A DNA stretch of 64,000 bases from Wuchereria bancrofti (Eukaryota; Nematoda; Chromadorea; Rhabditida; Onchocercidae), in NCBI GenBank assembly GCA_005281725.1, contig SSBO01000012.1:10046080-10110079 (forward strand), given 5' to 3'. A model generated the notes under the pieces. It was given only the letters and a program-made list of their open reading frames with translations, was not told the origin of the DNA and did not search any database. The translations under genes were made by a program, and so were the position numbers. Of the stretch, positions 25,936 to 40,161 are shown in pieces (position 1 is the first letter of the stretch; every line of letters starts with the position of its first letter).

Positions 25936-27285
25936 AAAATTCAATTTTTTAATTTTCATTTCATTGATGCAAAGCAAAATCGGCAATTGAAATATACTTT
26001 CTTTTTTTTTTAGCAATTCTTAAAAGGTATAGTGAAGTCGTCTGATTTGTTATTTTAAATTAGTTTTTAGAAAAGCGATGAAATGGTGATTGTGGTATGG
26101 AAAAAATGGTAGAAATATCAACAAATTGTTCATATTTCGAATTAACTATTATTCTTATCCTTTTTTAAAAAAAAAAAGCATTTTCTGTTTAAGTTATAAG
26201 AATTTTATCAATTCGTAGTTTAACATATTATTCCAGATTTTGTGATTTCAAATAATGGAAATGATAATGCACTGATAAAATTTAATTATTATAGGATTAA
26301 TAATGATTATTATTTCATTTAATAGTGTTAAGTTTCTGACTATTAATTTTTTGTTGCATTTAATAGTGTTAAATTTTTGATTACTAATTGCAATTCTTAA
26401 TAGTAAATTTTTTGATTAATGTTTTTGAATGCAAACCATTTTATAATTAAACGCTTAATTATTTTCAATTAATTATCAAAATTTGACATAAAAATATATC
26501 AATTATATGACACTCATATATAATTGTTATAATAATTATTATTATTTAGAAATAACAAAAGGAAATATAAAAAATCATTTTGAGAAAAAAATTAAAACAT
26601 TGTTACGATTACTATAATATTCGAATAGTCGCTGAATGATTAATTTCCAAAATTTTAATTAAAAGGAAAAAAAAAATAGCATTTTTCATATCATTTCTAA
26701 TTTAACATTATTTTCCATAATTTCATTATTCTTCTAATTTAGTTAGATTTTATGATAGAATAAAAATTAATTTCATATGAAATTCATTACATAACAATAA
26801 ATATTTGCTAATAAAAAAAATAAAGTAAAAAAAATTAAAAGACGAAATTTTTATTATTGATGATGACAACGTGTAAACCTAATCAATTAGGTTAAATTTA
26901 TCATAAGCAAATCAATTCGTCATTTGTGTCGTTCTTCTTTCATTTTCATTTTTTTTTCAAATCACATTCTATAGAAAATAGTTCATCCATTTAATTAGAT
27001 ACATTTCCTTTTTGTAACCATTAAAAATTTTTTAGCTTTTACTTTTTGCAATTTTTTACCAACCATTCTTTGCATTTAGCATTAGTGCCAAATAAAACTG
27101 CACTTTTAAAAATAAATGGCCATTCGAAATTGTGATTTTATCAACAAATGATTAATTCATTTATTATTTAATAACATAATTTTGAATAATAATAGAAGCT
27201 GTGAGAATTTTTCTTCTTTTTTGTTAGTTATAATTCACTAATTTGTATGCAACTAAATTGAAAATATTAGCTTAGCAATTTGATA

Positions 27286-27325
27286 TTTGAATAACAAGTC
27301 AAAAATTTTTGACTTGTTATTCAAA
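27286..27325. repeat. 40-bp perfect palindrome, no spacer
   Basis: Arm TTTGAATAACAAGTCAAAAA (20 bases) is followed directly by its exact reverse complement. Confidence 0.9.
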
Positions 27326-27390
27326 AAATGATTAAAAAACTAAGTTATCTCTCTTTTTTTGTCATTAGATATTATTTTTAAGAGATTAAC

Positions 27391-27541
27391 ATTATTATTA
27401 TTATTATTACTGTTATTACTATTGATGATCATTATTGTTATTATTTTTATTACTACTATTGTTACTGCTATTACTGTTATTGTTATTATCGTATTATTAT
27501 TATTATTACTATTAATTATTATTACTAATTATTATTATTAG
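27391..27541. repeat. Interrupted ATT/GTT microsatellite
   Basis: About 150 bases of ATT triplets with scattered G/C substitutions. It gives a spurious hydrophobic frame of Leu/Ile/Val. Confidence 0.85.
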
Positions 27542-30413
27542 CAAAAGTAATTTTTGGCTATAAAATGATAAATGTGAGAGGTAATTTTGTAGTGGTAGTG
27601 AAAAAGAAATTTTAATCAAATTTAATTTTCCTTATCTAATGTATGTAAGTTAATAAAAAATTTGAAACTGCAATTAATTTAAAACATTCATTAAAAATAG
27701 AGTGGAAATAATTATGTTTAAAAGTTTGTTGACAAGTAATCATTTCATTAATGATAATGATTTATCATGTATTATTAACTTGATATCGTTTTTTCCGGAC
27801 TTTGATATATTCTTTAACGATTAACAATTAGACCTGTTTATTCCGTGTTTATTATCCTTTTTCATTATTCATTAATTTAAATCTAAATTTTCTTTCCAGT
27901 GCTTTTCATTTTTTTCTTAATAAATAATAGCATATTGGTAACATTTTTATAATATTAATGTAATTATTATAAATCTAAAATAAAATGATTTCCTGTGTCA
28001 AAGCCTAGAATTAGAACTGTTTTTTTATTTTCCTGATATGATTTCAGGAGACTAGTAAGCTCCTCCTAATTGTGAATACACTTTTTTGACCATTCAGTTG
28101 ATTATTTTCAAAAATGAAAACATTGAATATCACAATTATTATTTCAAATTAATTATTCAAAAAGAAGAAAATGTAATAATTTTACTATCTCTTACATTTT
28201 TTTAAATCTTAGATTTTTCTTTTTTTTGCCTTTTTGTTACTCTTCTTTTTCCTTATTTTAAACCACTTTTTATTTTCTGGCCTTTCAATTTTTTTATTTC
28301 ATATGTCATTTATTATATTAGATTAAATTTAATAATAAAATAATCTAAACTAATATACCGCCTTTATTAATTAACTAATCCATTAATTAATTTAGTAGCA
28401 CTTTTTACGATAAAAATTAGAAGCCATATAATTTTTATTTATGTTTATTTTCGAGAAAAAATAACAGTAAGCAAATATGTATGTGTAAAGCAAATGAAAC
28501 ATGAATGAAAACTATGAAATTTTTGAAAAAAATGAAAAGAAATAAAAATTAAAAAAAATTTTTTTATAAAATTTCAAAATAAAGATTTCATCTGTTAAAT
28601 TTATCTTATCTCATATTTTCTGCAAAAAACACAACGAACAAAATTAACAAAATTATCTGAGAATATTTTACTATCATAAAAAGAAAATTATAATTAATAA
28701 TACTTAAATTATATGCGCATATATATATGCTTATTTGTTTATTTGTTTTATTTATTTATTTATTTTTTTACTTGTGTTTATTTGATTTCACATTAGATTT
28801 TCACAAAAGAAAATTGGAACTGATATTACTTAAATTATATGCGCGTGTATATTTATTTATTTTCTAAATTGGTCAATTAATTAATTTGTTTATTTATTTT
28901 ACATGCATATTTATTCGGTTTTACATTAATTTTTTCATTTCCATTTACATTATGCATTTAACTTTTTTTAACCAAAATTTTTCTTTTTTTCTCCTTTCAT
29001 CTATCTTTTCATTTCTTAATCATTTTGTTAATCGATTAAAATTGAATAAATGAATGAGTGAAATTTTCATTTATCTATTTACTGCTTCCTGGTACCATAT
29101 TTCAAATTTCAGATTTATTCATTCATATTTTGCTTTAAAAGGGATACTCTAGTTAAGTGGTGTTTTACAAACGGCTAAATAAGCACTTATATAAAAACTT
29201 TCCTCTCTTTTTATTTAATTGTTTAGAAAAAAAGAGGCAGAAAAAAATCAGTAAAAATTGTAATTTGAAAGAAATGGAAAAAAATAAATTAAGAAAATTG
29301 TTCAATATTAGTTTATTATATTTTAGTAATATCAATTTAATAAAAAACACTCTTTTTATGAAATTCATATTTATGTAATTTTTTCATTGAAAATAATTTT
29401 TCAAAAAAGTTTTTTTTTATTGTTTGTATTTTTTTTTTGCAAAAAAGAAATTGTTGTATTTTATATATTTAATGGAAATATGAAACTCATTTTTCACTTG
29501 TATTATATTAAATGATTTTTCATTTCCACGCTCATTACATCCAACAACTAAATATTTTAGAAAAAAATTCAACAAATGTAATTTAACGAAAAAATAAATT
29601 CGACAAATATTTAAATCGAGATTTTTTCATAAACTTACAGCTTTTTAATAAGCAAAATGATTTGCACATGGATGAAAAAAGCTATTTTTTATAAGTACAC
29701 ATTCATTTTTAATCAGTTTATTAAAAAGTTTTACGCTTAGAAAATGAACAAAAAGACATAGAGAGAGTTAAAATTTCACTTTTGCTTAAAAAAAACACGA
29801 TAAAAAATAAAAAACTATTCGTAATTTCATTCAAAAAAAAATCAAAATAAAGAATTAAAACAAAAAAAACAAAGCAAAATAAATGAAAAAATTAAATAAA
29901 TTTTTAATGTATATAGTATAAGTCAGCAAATTATACTTAATTTTAAAAATTTGAACAACAATTTTGCAACAAAATCGTTCGTTTTTTTTAAGTTTTATTT
30001 TCCTCAATTATTCATTTTTGTCAAATTTTTGCAGAATAAATATTTCCTAAAAAAATTAATAATGAGGCAATAATTCGCATATGATTATATCATTGATGTT
30101 TAACGATGATAATGAAGTTGGATGAATTTAATTCATTTCCTTATTTGCATTATTTATATTTTTCATTAATTTCAATTCATTCTCGAACTTTTTTTTTTGT
30201 TCTCTTCTGAAAGTTTGCAATATTGTTGCTGATTTATAAATATGATCGATGTATAAATGCAAGAGAGAGACACATAAAAGAGGGAAAAAAGAGGAAGAAA
30301 GAGGGGGATAGAATTTATTTTAATAATTTTATTTTTTATAAACCCGTTTTTTTTAAATAATTTCGGTATTAAATATTTATAATATTTGTTAATTTTTACA
30401 AATATTACTAAAA

Positions 30414-30421
30414 ATTTACAG
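30414..30421 (+). promoter_or_regulatory. Possible spliced-leader acceptor of the GPCR gene
   Basis: AATTTACAG ends three bases before the proposed start ATG at 30425. No coding exon was seen upstream. It may be a trans-splice site, or an acceptor for a 5' UTR exon. Confidence 0.4.
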
Positions 30422-30424
30422 ATA

Positions 30425-33400
30425 ATGTTCATAAGTCTAGATTCGATTAATATTTGGATAACAATAACAACACCAGCAATAATAGTAGCAGCAGCAGCAG
30501 TTGCAGCAACAACAAAAACAGCACTAATATCAAAAACAATAAAGTTTAATAGTAATTTGTTAAATGAAACATTCAATAATTATATCAGTAAGTTTAAATT
30601 TTCATTTTGTTTTTTATAAGATTCAAAAAATTTCTCATGAAAAGTTTATATTTTTATTAAACTAAAAAGTTTTTCTCTTTGCTTGTCGTTTTTCGCTTCA
30701 TTTTTTCATCGAAAAATAATGCACATTTTTTTTAAATATTTTTTAAGAATTTGGATATATTGATTATTTGATTTAGATTTAGGATAATATTTTTGGTATG
30801 AAATTTCATTGGTATTAATTTTTGGCATTTCTTTTAGTATTTTTTTTTTTTGGTATATTAACAATTAAAACGATGAAAAAATGCTGCATCCTTTCTATTT
30901 TTATTTTTTATTAATTGTGGCAAATTAATGATTTCTCAAAAAAAAAAACAAATGGCAAAAGCAAAAAAATAATTTTTCACTTTTGAAGTTTGCCTTTTTT
31001 TCCTACATTCAAAATTAAATTTATAATTATTATTCATTCATCATTCCAATCAATTATTTTCCTCACCAAAAGAAAATCAACATAAAAAAAGAAAAAGACG
31101 GAAGTATTAAATTTTTCAAAAGTACTCTTTTATAATGTAAAATGTTTGCAATTTTTATGAATTTTTTAAACAATTTATTATAACCAAATCGAAATCAAAA
31201 TAAACTGAAAAATCAAAAGATCAAAATTAAAATTAAAATATACAATTAAAATGGAAAATTATTAGTGCAATTTTTTCCAGATACTGAAAATGATGGTGGA
31301 GAATCAGTGCGAAAATTTGTACGCTTAATTTTTAGTATATCATATTTTCTTCTTTTTTTATTTGGAACAATTGGTAATGGGTAAATTTTTTTTAATGCTT
31401 TAAAAAAGAAAAAATTTTTTTTCAATTTTCTCTTTCTTTTTTTCAACTTTTTTTTTTCAATTTTTCATTTTCCTTTTGGGTTATCCTTTTTAATTAATCA
31501 TTTATTTCATTTGATATTCATTTATTTTTATTGTTTGGTTTTTTTCGTTTTGTTTCTTAATTTTCGACAAAATATTAAAAACAAAGATAAAAACGAAAAA
31601 AGAAAAATTCGTGGAATTTACTAATTTTAAAATAATGTTAGATTTGATAAATTTTAAATATTAAGAATTTAAATAACATTTTTTCGGTGAAAATTTATTA
31701 ACTGAAACAATAGTTTCTTCTAATGAAAAAAATTGAGATATATTAATCAATGAAGAATAGATAAGCAAATTGATTAGATATTATTATAAAGCTATTTGAT
31801 ACATGTATAAATCTATCTTTTAATTTCATTTAGCTTTATTTGAATTTAAAATGCAAATAAAATGAGTTAAATTTAAATGAATAAAGTATTTTAGGAGTGT
31901 TATTGTGATGATCGTTAATGTGTTAACAGCAACACGAAGGAAAGGTTTGAATTCAGTTCGAGTTAATCCAAGCAACACTTTACATGTTTTTATTTATATT
32001 TTGGGTAAGTTAAATAAATTATTAAATGAAAAAAAAGAAAAAACTTAATTTTGAAATTTTATTTGCACTATTTTTTTTACATTTTCATTTTAATTCATAT
32101 TCAAGTAATGACATTTTTTTTAAAGGAAATAGAATGATTCTTAGCTAAGTGTTTTAATAGCAACATTTTACAACTCACTCAACTAAAATCAACATTTGAC
32201 ATTAAAAAAAAACACAGGGAAAAAAAACTATTGAAAACATAAATTTTTCATACATTTTATTTTCGAAAAAATTTCATACATAATTTTAATGAATAGACAA
32301 TTTTTAAAGAAATTTTGGAATTTAAGAAAAAAGAACTAACCAAAAGATGGAAAAGAAACAACTTTAACGATAAAAATTGTTTAATTATTTTTTCGCTAAT
32401 TAAAATTTCCGTACTAATTAATGAAATCAATAAGAAAAAAATTAACAATATATAAATTCACAATGGTTAAATATCAATTTTACTTATTTGATTTAGTTAA
32501 TTTATTCAACAAAAATTATCTTATCAATTTCATTAATTACTTCGTAATTTACATGGTAAAGCATAAATTTTGTTCAAATATTTGATTTTTCGAATTTTAT
32601 TGTATTTTTTGGAAAACTTTTCCAAAATATTTTGTCACGGTCTTTTGCACAATTCAATCAAACTAATTTATTATGATTATGAGATATCAAAATTGATAAT
32701 GAATGAGTGAAATGCTGATAATTTCAATGTTAACAGATTGATCTTGAATGAAATTAAAAAAATCAATAAGTGATAAATACGTTTTTTGAAGAGAAAGCAG
32801 CTTTAACTTAATCACTAAAAAAATTAATTAATGTTACAATAAGTAATGAAGTAATCATTACTCTAACAACTAATGAATTTTTCCGAAAGACAATACCAGA
32901 AACGAATTTCAAAAGGTTTTTAATTAATAAGAATTAAAAAACAAGAAAAAACTAATCAGAAATATTAGTTTATTTTGATTATATGTATCAGAAAAATGCA
33001 AATAATTGAAATAATAAAGTGAAAAAAGAAAACATTAATCAAGCTATTAAAATTTTAATTTAAATGAAGACTTTTGCAATTCTATCGAAAATATCACATA
33101 TTATCTTTACAAAAACTAATATTTTTCTTCTTATTCTACCAAAAAAAAAAAAAAAAATGAAAAATTAAACTAGCTTTATTAAATAGAGAATATTTTTTAA
33201 TTTATTTTATTTTATAATTGAAATGAATTGTTTTTTTTGATTACAAAAATTTCAATTCTATCTAAATTATTAAATAATAATTTAATTTTTTAGGTTTGTC
33301 AGTGGTGGATTTTTTGGTTATTATGCATTTACCATTTTTAATCATTGATTTATTATATGGACAATGGCTATTTGGTAAAGTAATGTGTAAATTTTATTGG

Positions 33401-36400
33401 TTTGGTGAAAGTGTTAATAAATTATTGAGCAGTTTTATTATGACTGTCCTTAGCTGGGATAGATATTTGGCTGTATGCTCACCAATTAAATCTATCAGGT
33501 TTTTCGTTTTTTTAATCAATTCATTTACAAACAATAAAATAAACAAAAACAAGAAATTTTTTTTCTTATATTATTGTAGAGAGAAATTTTTTATTAAATT
33601 TAAGTGTTGAAAACAAGAAAAAAATTCTTTCATCAACTTTTTTTTCTCTTTTTAATTGCTAAAAATTTTTAACAACAAATTTTTTACCTCGAAATAAAAT
33701 TACTTCAAATAAAAATGAAAAATTATTTTTATCGAGCATATTTTTTAATGAGTAAAAATGTTAGGTTGTTTTGATTAGCATTAAAACATTGATAACAAAA
33801 ATTTTCTTATTTGTTTATTTATTATTGTCATTGTTATTTATTATTGTCGTTATTATTATCATTATTATTATTGTTAATAATATTATTTGTATTATTTATT
33901 ATTATTATTAGTTATTAATCTATTGTAGAATGCGAAGAACAACGATAGCATGCTTCGTTTTATTGTTATGCTCATCTTTAGCGGTAATACTTTTGTTACC
34001 TGTTGTAATGAATGCAACCGTTGTACATGTTGACGTTCAAACAGGTAGCCTTATAATAGGTAATCAAAATGATACTTTACACTTAGGTTTGTTTATTTTA
34101 CTGTATTTTCTTTTCTTTTTTCTTTAATAATTTATTTTATTTACTTCTCTATTATTACTTATGACTTATAAAAAAAAAAATGATCACAGAAATATATAAA
34201 ATTACAGCGGTTTTTTTGACACATTTAAAGTTCTAATTTTAAATAATGATATTTCTAGATCAACATAATCATCAGCAACACAAACATCATCATCATCATA
34301 TAACACAAACAAAATGTATATTTGAAGAAAGCAATCCAACATTTATGTATTATACATTCGCATGTGGTTTCTTATTACCAGCTCTTTTAATTACCTATTT
34401 TTACTTAAATGTAATAAGTTATTGTATTCTTTTTTTAATTTCTTACCTTTTCTCTTTTTTCGAATAATTTATTAAATTAAAAAAATATTTTAAAGTATAT
34501 CATTTATGTCTTTTTCTATTTTTTTTTTTGAAATTTAACAGGTGTCATTTATATTGTTTATACTAATTGTGGCATGTTTTTTTTTTTTTTGAAGGTAATT
34601 ATACGATTGCATAAAAGTGTTGCAAATGTTCATCAGCATAGTTTTATCACTAAACAGCGAAATGCAAATATGCGGATAAGGCAGGTATATTTTAAATTTC
34701 AAATCAAATATCCACTTTTTTTTTGGTATTAGTTTAATTTTTTATATAAGATTTAATACGAAATTGTTTTTGATATTACTTTAACTTTTTTAATGTATGG
34801 AATGTAAAATTATTGAAAAAGGATCCTGCAGTTTAAACGAAATCTATGATTTACTAATATTGATGAATAGAGAATAAATGATGTATGATCAATTTCAAAC
34901 ACAAGAATTTAATGTTATTATAAAAATTTCAAAATATGCATAATTTCTCTTTTCCTATGCAATAATTTGCAATAATTTCAATTTCTCTTTTTTTCTTTAC
35001 TGTATATTTCAGATGAATCTAAAAAATTAAATTTGATGAATTTAAATTACAATTGAAAAAGTTATTTTGTAGGTAACGAAACGAATTGTTGCTATGATTT
35101 TATTTTATTTTTTTTGTTGGATACCACATTGGGCACTAAATTTACTGGCTCATTTTGAGCTTATTGTTGTAAGTCTTTCTTTTCTTTTCTTTTTATTGCT
35201 ATTTTAATCTTTCATTTTGCTTTTTTGCTTTTCAATTCCCTATTAACAAAATTCACTTCATAATTATCGATGTTATCATAAACCTGTGATGATAAATCGA
35301 GGAAATATCTCCTATCAATTAACTAAAATAACTTATCTCAAAATCATATTGAAATTTTTTCAAAAAAAAAATGGACAGAAAGAGAGAGAAAGAAAGAAAG
35401 TGATTTATCAAGTTTCAAAAAGAATTTTTTTTACTCATAACTTAAATGTACAAACTTATTAATTTCTCTTTTATCATTTAATTAAACTTTAATATTATTC
35501 CATTTACTATCATAGTGTAAATATTATCATGATTCATCATCATCATTATCATATGTTGCAATTCTATCAATTTTTTTACTTAATTAACAACAACAACAAA
35601 AAAAGAGATTTAAACAATGAAAAACAGTAATATATTTTATTTGTAATATTAAAGTAATAAGTAATATATTTTATTTAGGTATCCTGGTCAACCTTAACAT
35701 TATCATCAATTTTTTTTGCGGCGCATTTGTTAGTTTGTTTTAATTCGGCCGTAAATCCAATCCTATATGCGCTTATCAATCGTGAATTACGACAACAACA
35801 TACAAAAGCATTAATTAAACGCTGTCGATCATTATCAAATGCTACCAGTACCGCTTTAGATGCATTGATCAAGCATTCTCATCAGTAGGTGAAATTAATC
35901 TATTAGTTTTAGCTTCCTCTTTTTTTTCTTCGTTTTTTTTTTTTTCAAGTTTATACCATATCTTTAAGGATTTGTTGGGTTTTAATTTCATTTTTAATTT
36001 TTTTTAATATTTAAATTTGATTTTTTGTAAAATTTTTTAATTTACTTTTTACTTTATATAGGATGATTAAAAATGATTTAATAAAAAAGAACAAAATAAT
36101 TGTTCAAAAATTTTCGATTAATATTAGAAAGTAGTTTTTATATGTTTGCATTTGCATATTAGCCGTTTATTGTCTGCTTACTGCCTTTTATTTTTTTCAT
36201 TTTTTTAAAAAATTTTTTAGTTCTATAAGGAAAACAACTTTTCATCAATGTCGGTCATTTTGCAAATTTCTTAATTTTAAATTATACATTATACAGACTC
36301 ACATAATTACATAAACTTCTCATAAGTAGTTGCAATTTTATTAAATGTTTTAATCTTCTTTTACTTTTAAACTTTAGCCTTGTGGAATGTGCTGGACCGT

Positions 36401-37335
36401 TACATTGCAATTTCGATGCAACAAGTGGCTATGAAAATCAACAGCATACAAGGTTCATTTCTAATTTTTTAATTTCCAATTTTAATTTATAATTATTTAT
36501 CATTTATTTATTACGATAGGTGAAATAATTACAGCAATTTTATAATGATAACAATTTAATGAATTTAGAAATACACTAAGAATTTGTTTTTTTTTTCTTG
36601 CAAATAATTTATATGAATTAAGTAATTAAAGTTATTTTACAACGAAAAAGGCTTAAAAAATAAAATAACTAATACAGAAGTATTAGTTATTTCATTTTTT
36701 TAACTTTTTTATTTTTTCAAAACTTTATTGCTATCATTTAGTAATAGTTTAATGAAATTAGCGTAATATTACTATAACTTCTTTTTTTCCAACAATTAAA
36801 ATAAAACAAAAGTATAAGTTATTTCATTTTTCTAAACCTTTTTCTTTCTTTCTTTCTCTTTGTTTTCACTTAAATTAATAGCGTCAATTTTTAATATTTA
36901 ACTATAATGATGATCATTAACTGCTGATAATTGGTCATTGATGATCAGTAATGCAAATTTTAAAAATGATTTAAATGAAATTTTATTCAAAGTATTCTTT
37001 GAACTTTTTTCTTTTCTTTTTTTTTTAAATGCAGGAAGGAAAAGAACAATTCACTTTCATCAACAACAGCTGTTATACCATTATGTTCGTTCAATAATCC
37101 GACAATAGCAATTGAAAATGATGACGAAATTAAAATGAATTTATCACCGTCGAATTATTTACAACGAAAAATTACAAATGGTGTGAATGATATTAATAGT
37201 TCATTATTATTTTCCAGTACCTCATCTTCTAAAACAACTGATATCATTGGTATAATACATCAATCACAATTTAGTAATTCATGTTGCACATTGAAATCAC
37301 AAATAAAAATTGATTATATAAATTCGTTTCTTTGA
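30425..37335 (+). CDS. Class A neuropeptide-type GPCR (somatostatin/allatostatin-C/opioid-like), 11 exons
   Basis: Seven-transmembrane receptor, presumably neuronal plasma membrane. Exons: 30425-30587, 31281-31380, 31895-32004, 33294-33498, 33929-34086, 34259-34410, 34595-34684, 35073-35168, 35679-35884, 36378-36452, 37035-37335. Phases all agree and give 551 residues. Class A landmarks: GN in TM1 (~86-87), LSVVD in TM2 (Asp ~130), Cys ~156 (VMCKFYW), DRY 180-182 ([14 protein letters not shown]), ECL2 Cys ~265, CWIP 341-344 in TM6 and NPILY 384-388 in TM7. The order [20 protein letters not shown] and the SPIK after DRY point to the somatostatin/allatostatin-C/opioid group. The N-terminus has an Ala run and an N-glycosylation site (NET). 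The C-tail is long, Ser/Asn-rich and ends NSFL. ECL2 contains [13 protein letters not shown], an unusual feature. The start exon is the least certain part, and the ligand is unknown. Confidence 0.9.
36663..36692. repeat. 13-bp inverted repeat in the last GPCR intron
   Basis: AAATAACTAATAC, a four-base loop, then GTATTAGTTATTT. A related GTATAAGTTATTTCATTT recurs near 36811. Confidence 0.8.
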
Positions 37336-37628
37336 TTATTGATATTATCATTTCTTTTTTTTCTTTTTAAATTCATTTTACTTTCTTTTTTGTCATATTT
37401 TTTATGATAACAAATTTTAATCATTTATTGTAAATTAGTAAAATTTTGATTTTGAAAAATATTTCATTCAATTTTTACAATCACAAGTTTTTTGTATGAA
37501 AAATGAAATTGAATGATTGATTGTTTCATTTTTATTTTAACAAAAATTCAAAACAAAAAAAAATCTCTTTGAAAAGCATTGCTATTATATGTTGTAACTA
37601 TTAACTTACAAATTGAAATGTTAAATGT

Positions 37629-37634
37629 AATAAA
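37629..37634 (+). terminator. Possible polyadenylation signal of the GPCR gene
   Basis: AATAAA about 290 bases after the GPCR stop codon. In DNA this AT-rich such hexamers are frequent, so support is weak. Confidence 0.3.
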
Positions 37635-39979
37635 GGAAAAAAATTGAAATAATTGCTTAGTTTAAATTAAATATCATTATATTACTTTAGTTTTTTATTT
37701 ATACTTTTTCTTTTGATTTAAGAAGAAAAATAATAAAAAAAAACCTCGAATTTATGTGATTCGTCACATTTATTAATATTGGTGGATAAATGTATAACTC
37801 AACAATTCATACCTTTTAAAGTAATATATTCACATTCAGTATCACTAAATCTGACTGATCGTCATTTTGTATTGTTCAGAAATGATAAATTGATTATATA
37901 ATGTAAACCGGAAATCATGATAATAATTCAAATGTTATAATTTATCTTGTATTAAAGTGAACTAAAAAATCACTAATCTATTTTATAGTGAACTGAAAGA
38001 AAACAATTCTCTCGTTCAAAAATTTTTTAGTATTTCTCGAGAAAAAATTCTAAAATACATGACGATCATTAATATGCAGCTTCATTATCAGTAATAATTT
38101 TGCTTTCCTTTTTTGCTATGAAACCAAATTTTTAATTGAAATAAAATTATAAAATTTAATCATGCATATCGCATTTTCTTTATATATTTTCTTCCTGAAA
38201 AAAAAAGGAAAGAAAAAAATGCGATTATTTGCACCTTCATATCAAACAAATACTATAATTTATTTCACATCACTTAATTTTTGTTGAAAAATTTGGGAAA
38301 ATTCGTCAATTTATGCCTTAAATGAAACATTTTTGTTTTTTTTTTTGCCTATTAACAATCATTAAAATTTTATTTGAATTTTATTATTCTACAGATTTAC
38401 TTTTACGATTACAATAGTAATTAAGCTCACAACAGTAATCATATGAAAATCAAAAAAGATATCTCAATCAATCGATAGAAATCAATTTAAATACAATTTA
38501 AAGACAATTATTATTTGCATAATGATGATAAATTTATGGTAAGGAAAAAAGGAAGCATAATGATATATAACGAAAAGAATGATAATTTTTTTTTGAGAAG
38601 ATTAAATTGATTACGTTTTAAAATAACAACAAATCATTCATTAATTTTAATCTTATTCGTAACTGATTTAAATGTTGATTTAATTTAAGCAATTAAATTC
38701 TTCTTTTTTTCTAATTTTGTTTTATTATTCCATGTTTACGCTTAGCTTAGCTAGATAAAATATAGTCATAATACTTTGGCTTTGTTTGTATTTTTCTACC
38801 AATTATCATTAAGCAAATTAAAGAAAAAGCATTCAAAAAAATTTTGTTACATGATTTTGTTAAGAATGATTTTTTCTTTTTTTAAAAAAAATGGGATGGA
38901 AAGCTATTTTAATTAAACGCATACTTTTAGAACTTCAACTGTTATCGATTAGTATTAAGGATGAAAGAACATTGGAAGAAATGAGAAAAAAAGAAAGGAT
39001 AAGTTCATTAAACTAATGAAGTAAGCGATAAAGCATTAGAACAGAAATAGATAAAAGGAAAGGAACGAATGGATAAAAAATCGGGATTTATTTTTGTTAA
39101 TTATTTTTGTTAATGTTAAAATAATTTATTTTCTGTTAATTTTGCTCTCAATTTTTTGGGATTATTTTACCGCATTTCCTCAATTTTATCCATTTTCATC
39201 ACTTTTTTTTGCCATTATTTCAAAATACCGTTAAAAATTACCACAGCCACTTGATACCTTTTTTCTTAATTTGTTAAAAAAAAATTTTTTTCCTATTTTA
39301 TTCAACTTAGAAAATCTCTTCTCACTCTTTTGTTTTATCTTACATTTCTATTAATATTTTCATTAAAACTTTTGCATAATGATATCATTTGTTATCATTA
39401 CTCAACATAATAATAATTCATTCAAACGAAGAAATATTAGTTATTATTGTGAGCATTTACGATGATAAGTAATTTTCATACCATACAAATAGTTTATCAA
39501 AATAGTTTCACCGTAAACTTTTTGTATTAAATTTATTTTTTTAATTTTATCATTAAATGATAAAATTCAAAAAATGTGCGATGATAATGGGTTTTTCATT
39601 TTTTTGGAATATTGAACAGTGCAATGACTTATTAATTTCTTCTCTTTTTTACGATTTTCCTTAAGCATAATTAATTAAACAATTTGTTTATCAAATTTTA
39701 GTAAAATTCAAATTTCATCAAACTCGCAAGATTTGATCTAAACATAAAAATTTGTAAAATTAGAAAAAATAGAAAACAAGGCTATATACACACCAGTAAA
39801 AAGTTCATCATCTGTAAAAAAACAACATTCTCAAACAATAAATAAAATGAACAACTCCCCATATATACTTTCAAATATTTCACCTTCTAATTTTTCTTAT
39901 ATGCTTGCTTTTAAGTCTTCACCTGGAAAGATGACCTTCCAAAAAATAGGTCGGAGCTTAACAAGCCACCCATTTACAT

Positions 39980-40018
39980 TGTAATCAGTACCAAATGATA
40001 TGTTTGGTACTGATTACA
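39980..40018. repeat. Perfect 16-bp hairpin
   Basis: TGTAATCAGTACCAAA, loop TGATATG, then TTTGGTACTGATTACA, an exact reverse complement. It ends 36 bases from the donor of the exon-like island on the minus strand. Confidence 0.9.
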
Positions 40019-40054
40019 CCGAAGTACTTCGATAACAATACATATTGAGCTTAC

Positions 40055-40161
40055 GTCACGACGCATTCGGTGCGTTTGTACGCTACATCGCTCATTTTGG
40101 CGATTTCGACAAATGCGCCCAGTGCCTGCTACTCCATCTTGTGAGCCTCTTAATATGCATG
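40055..40161 (-). pseudogene. Exon-like GC-rich island, possibly a degenerate thrombospondin type 1 repeat
   Basis: Within about 78% AT DNA, these 107 bases are roughly half GC, preceded by GATTTCAG and followed by GTAAGC on the minus strand. The open frame reads CILRGSQDGVAGTGRICRN then RQNERCSVQTHRMRRD. The DGVA..GR.C and VQ.HRM pieces resemble TSR domains of ADAMTS/papilin-like proteins. Two expected cysteines would be Ser and Arg, so if related it may be decayed. No neighbouring exons were recognised on either side. The opposite frame is also open, which weakens the strand call. Confidence 0.25.

Larger units (their letters stand above)
22798..30420. other. Gene-poor AT-rich region between EOGT and the GPCR gene
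   Basis: 7.6 kb holding the EOGT 3' UTR at its start and presumably the GPCR promoter at its end. It contains homopolymer tracts, an ATT microsatellite (27391-27541), TTTA-rich runs near 28735-28770, a perfect palindrome (27286-27325) and one isolated exon-like frame (25780-25935). No recognisable gene. Confidence 0.6.

Noticed and set aside
27286..27325. Palindrome as a transposon terminal repeat
   Set aside because: The arms are adjacent with nothing between them, and no target-site duplication or transposase is near.
27359..27541. Leu/Ile/Val-rich hydrophobic frame
   Set aside because: It arises entirely from an ATT/GTT microsatellite.
30172..30576. 134-residue minus-strand frame
   Set aside because: It is antisense to the first GPCR exon and flanking repeats. 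Composition follows the GCA/ATA repeat, and the plus-strand exon fits splice phases.
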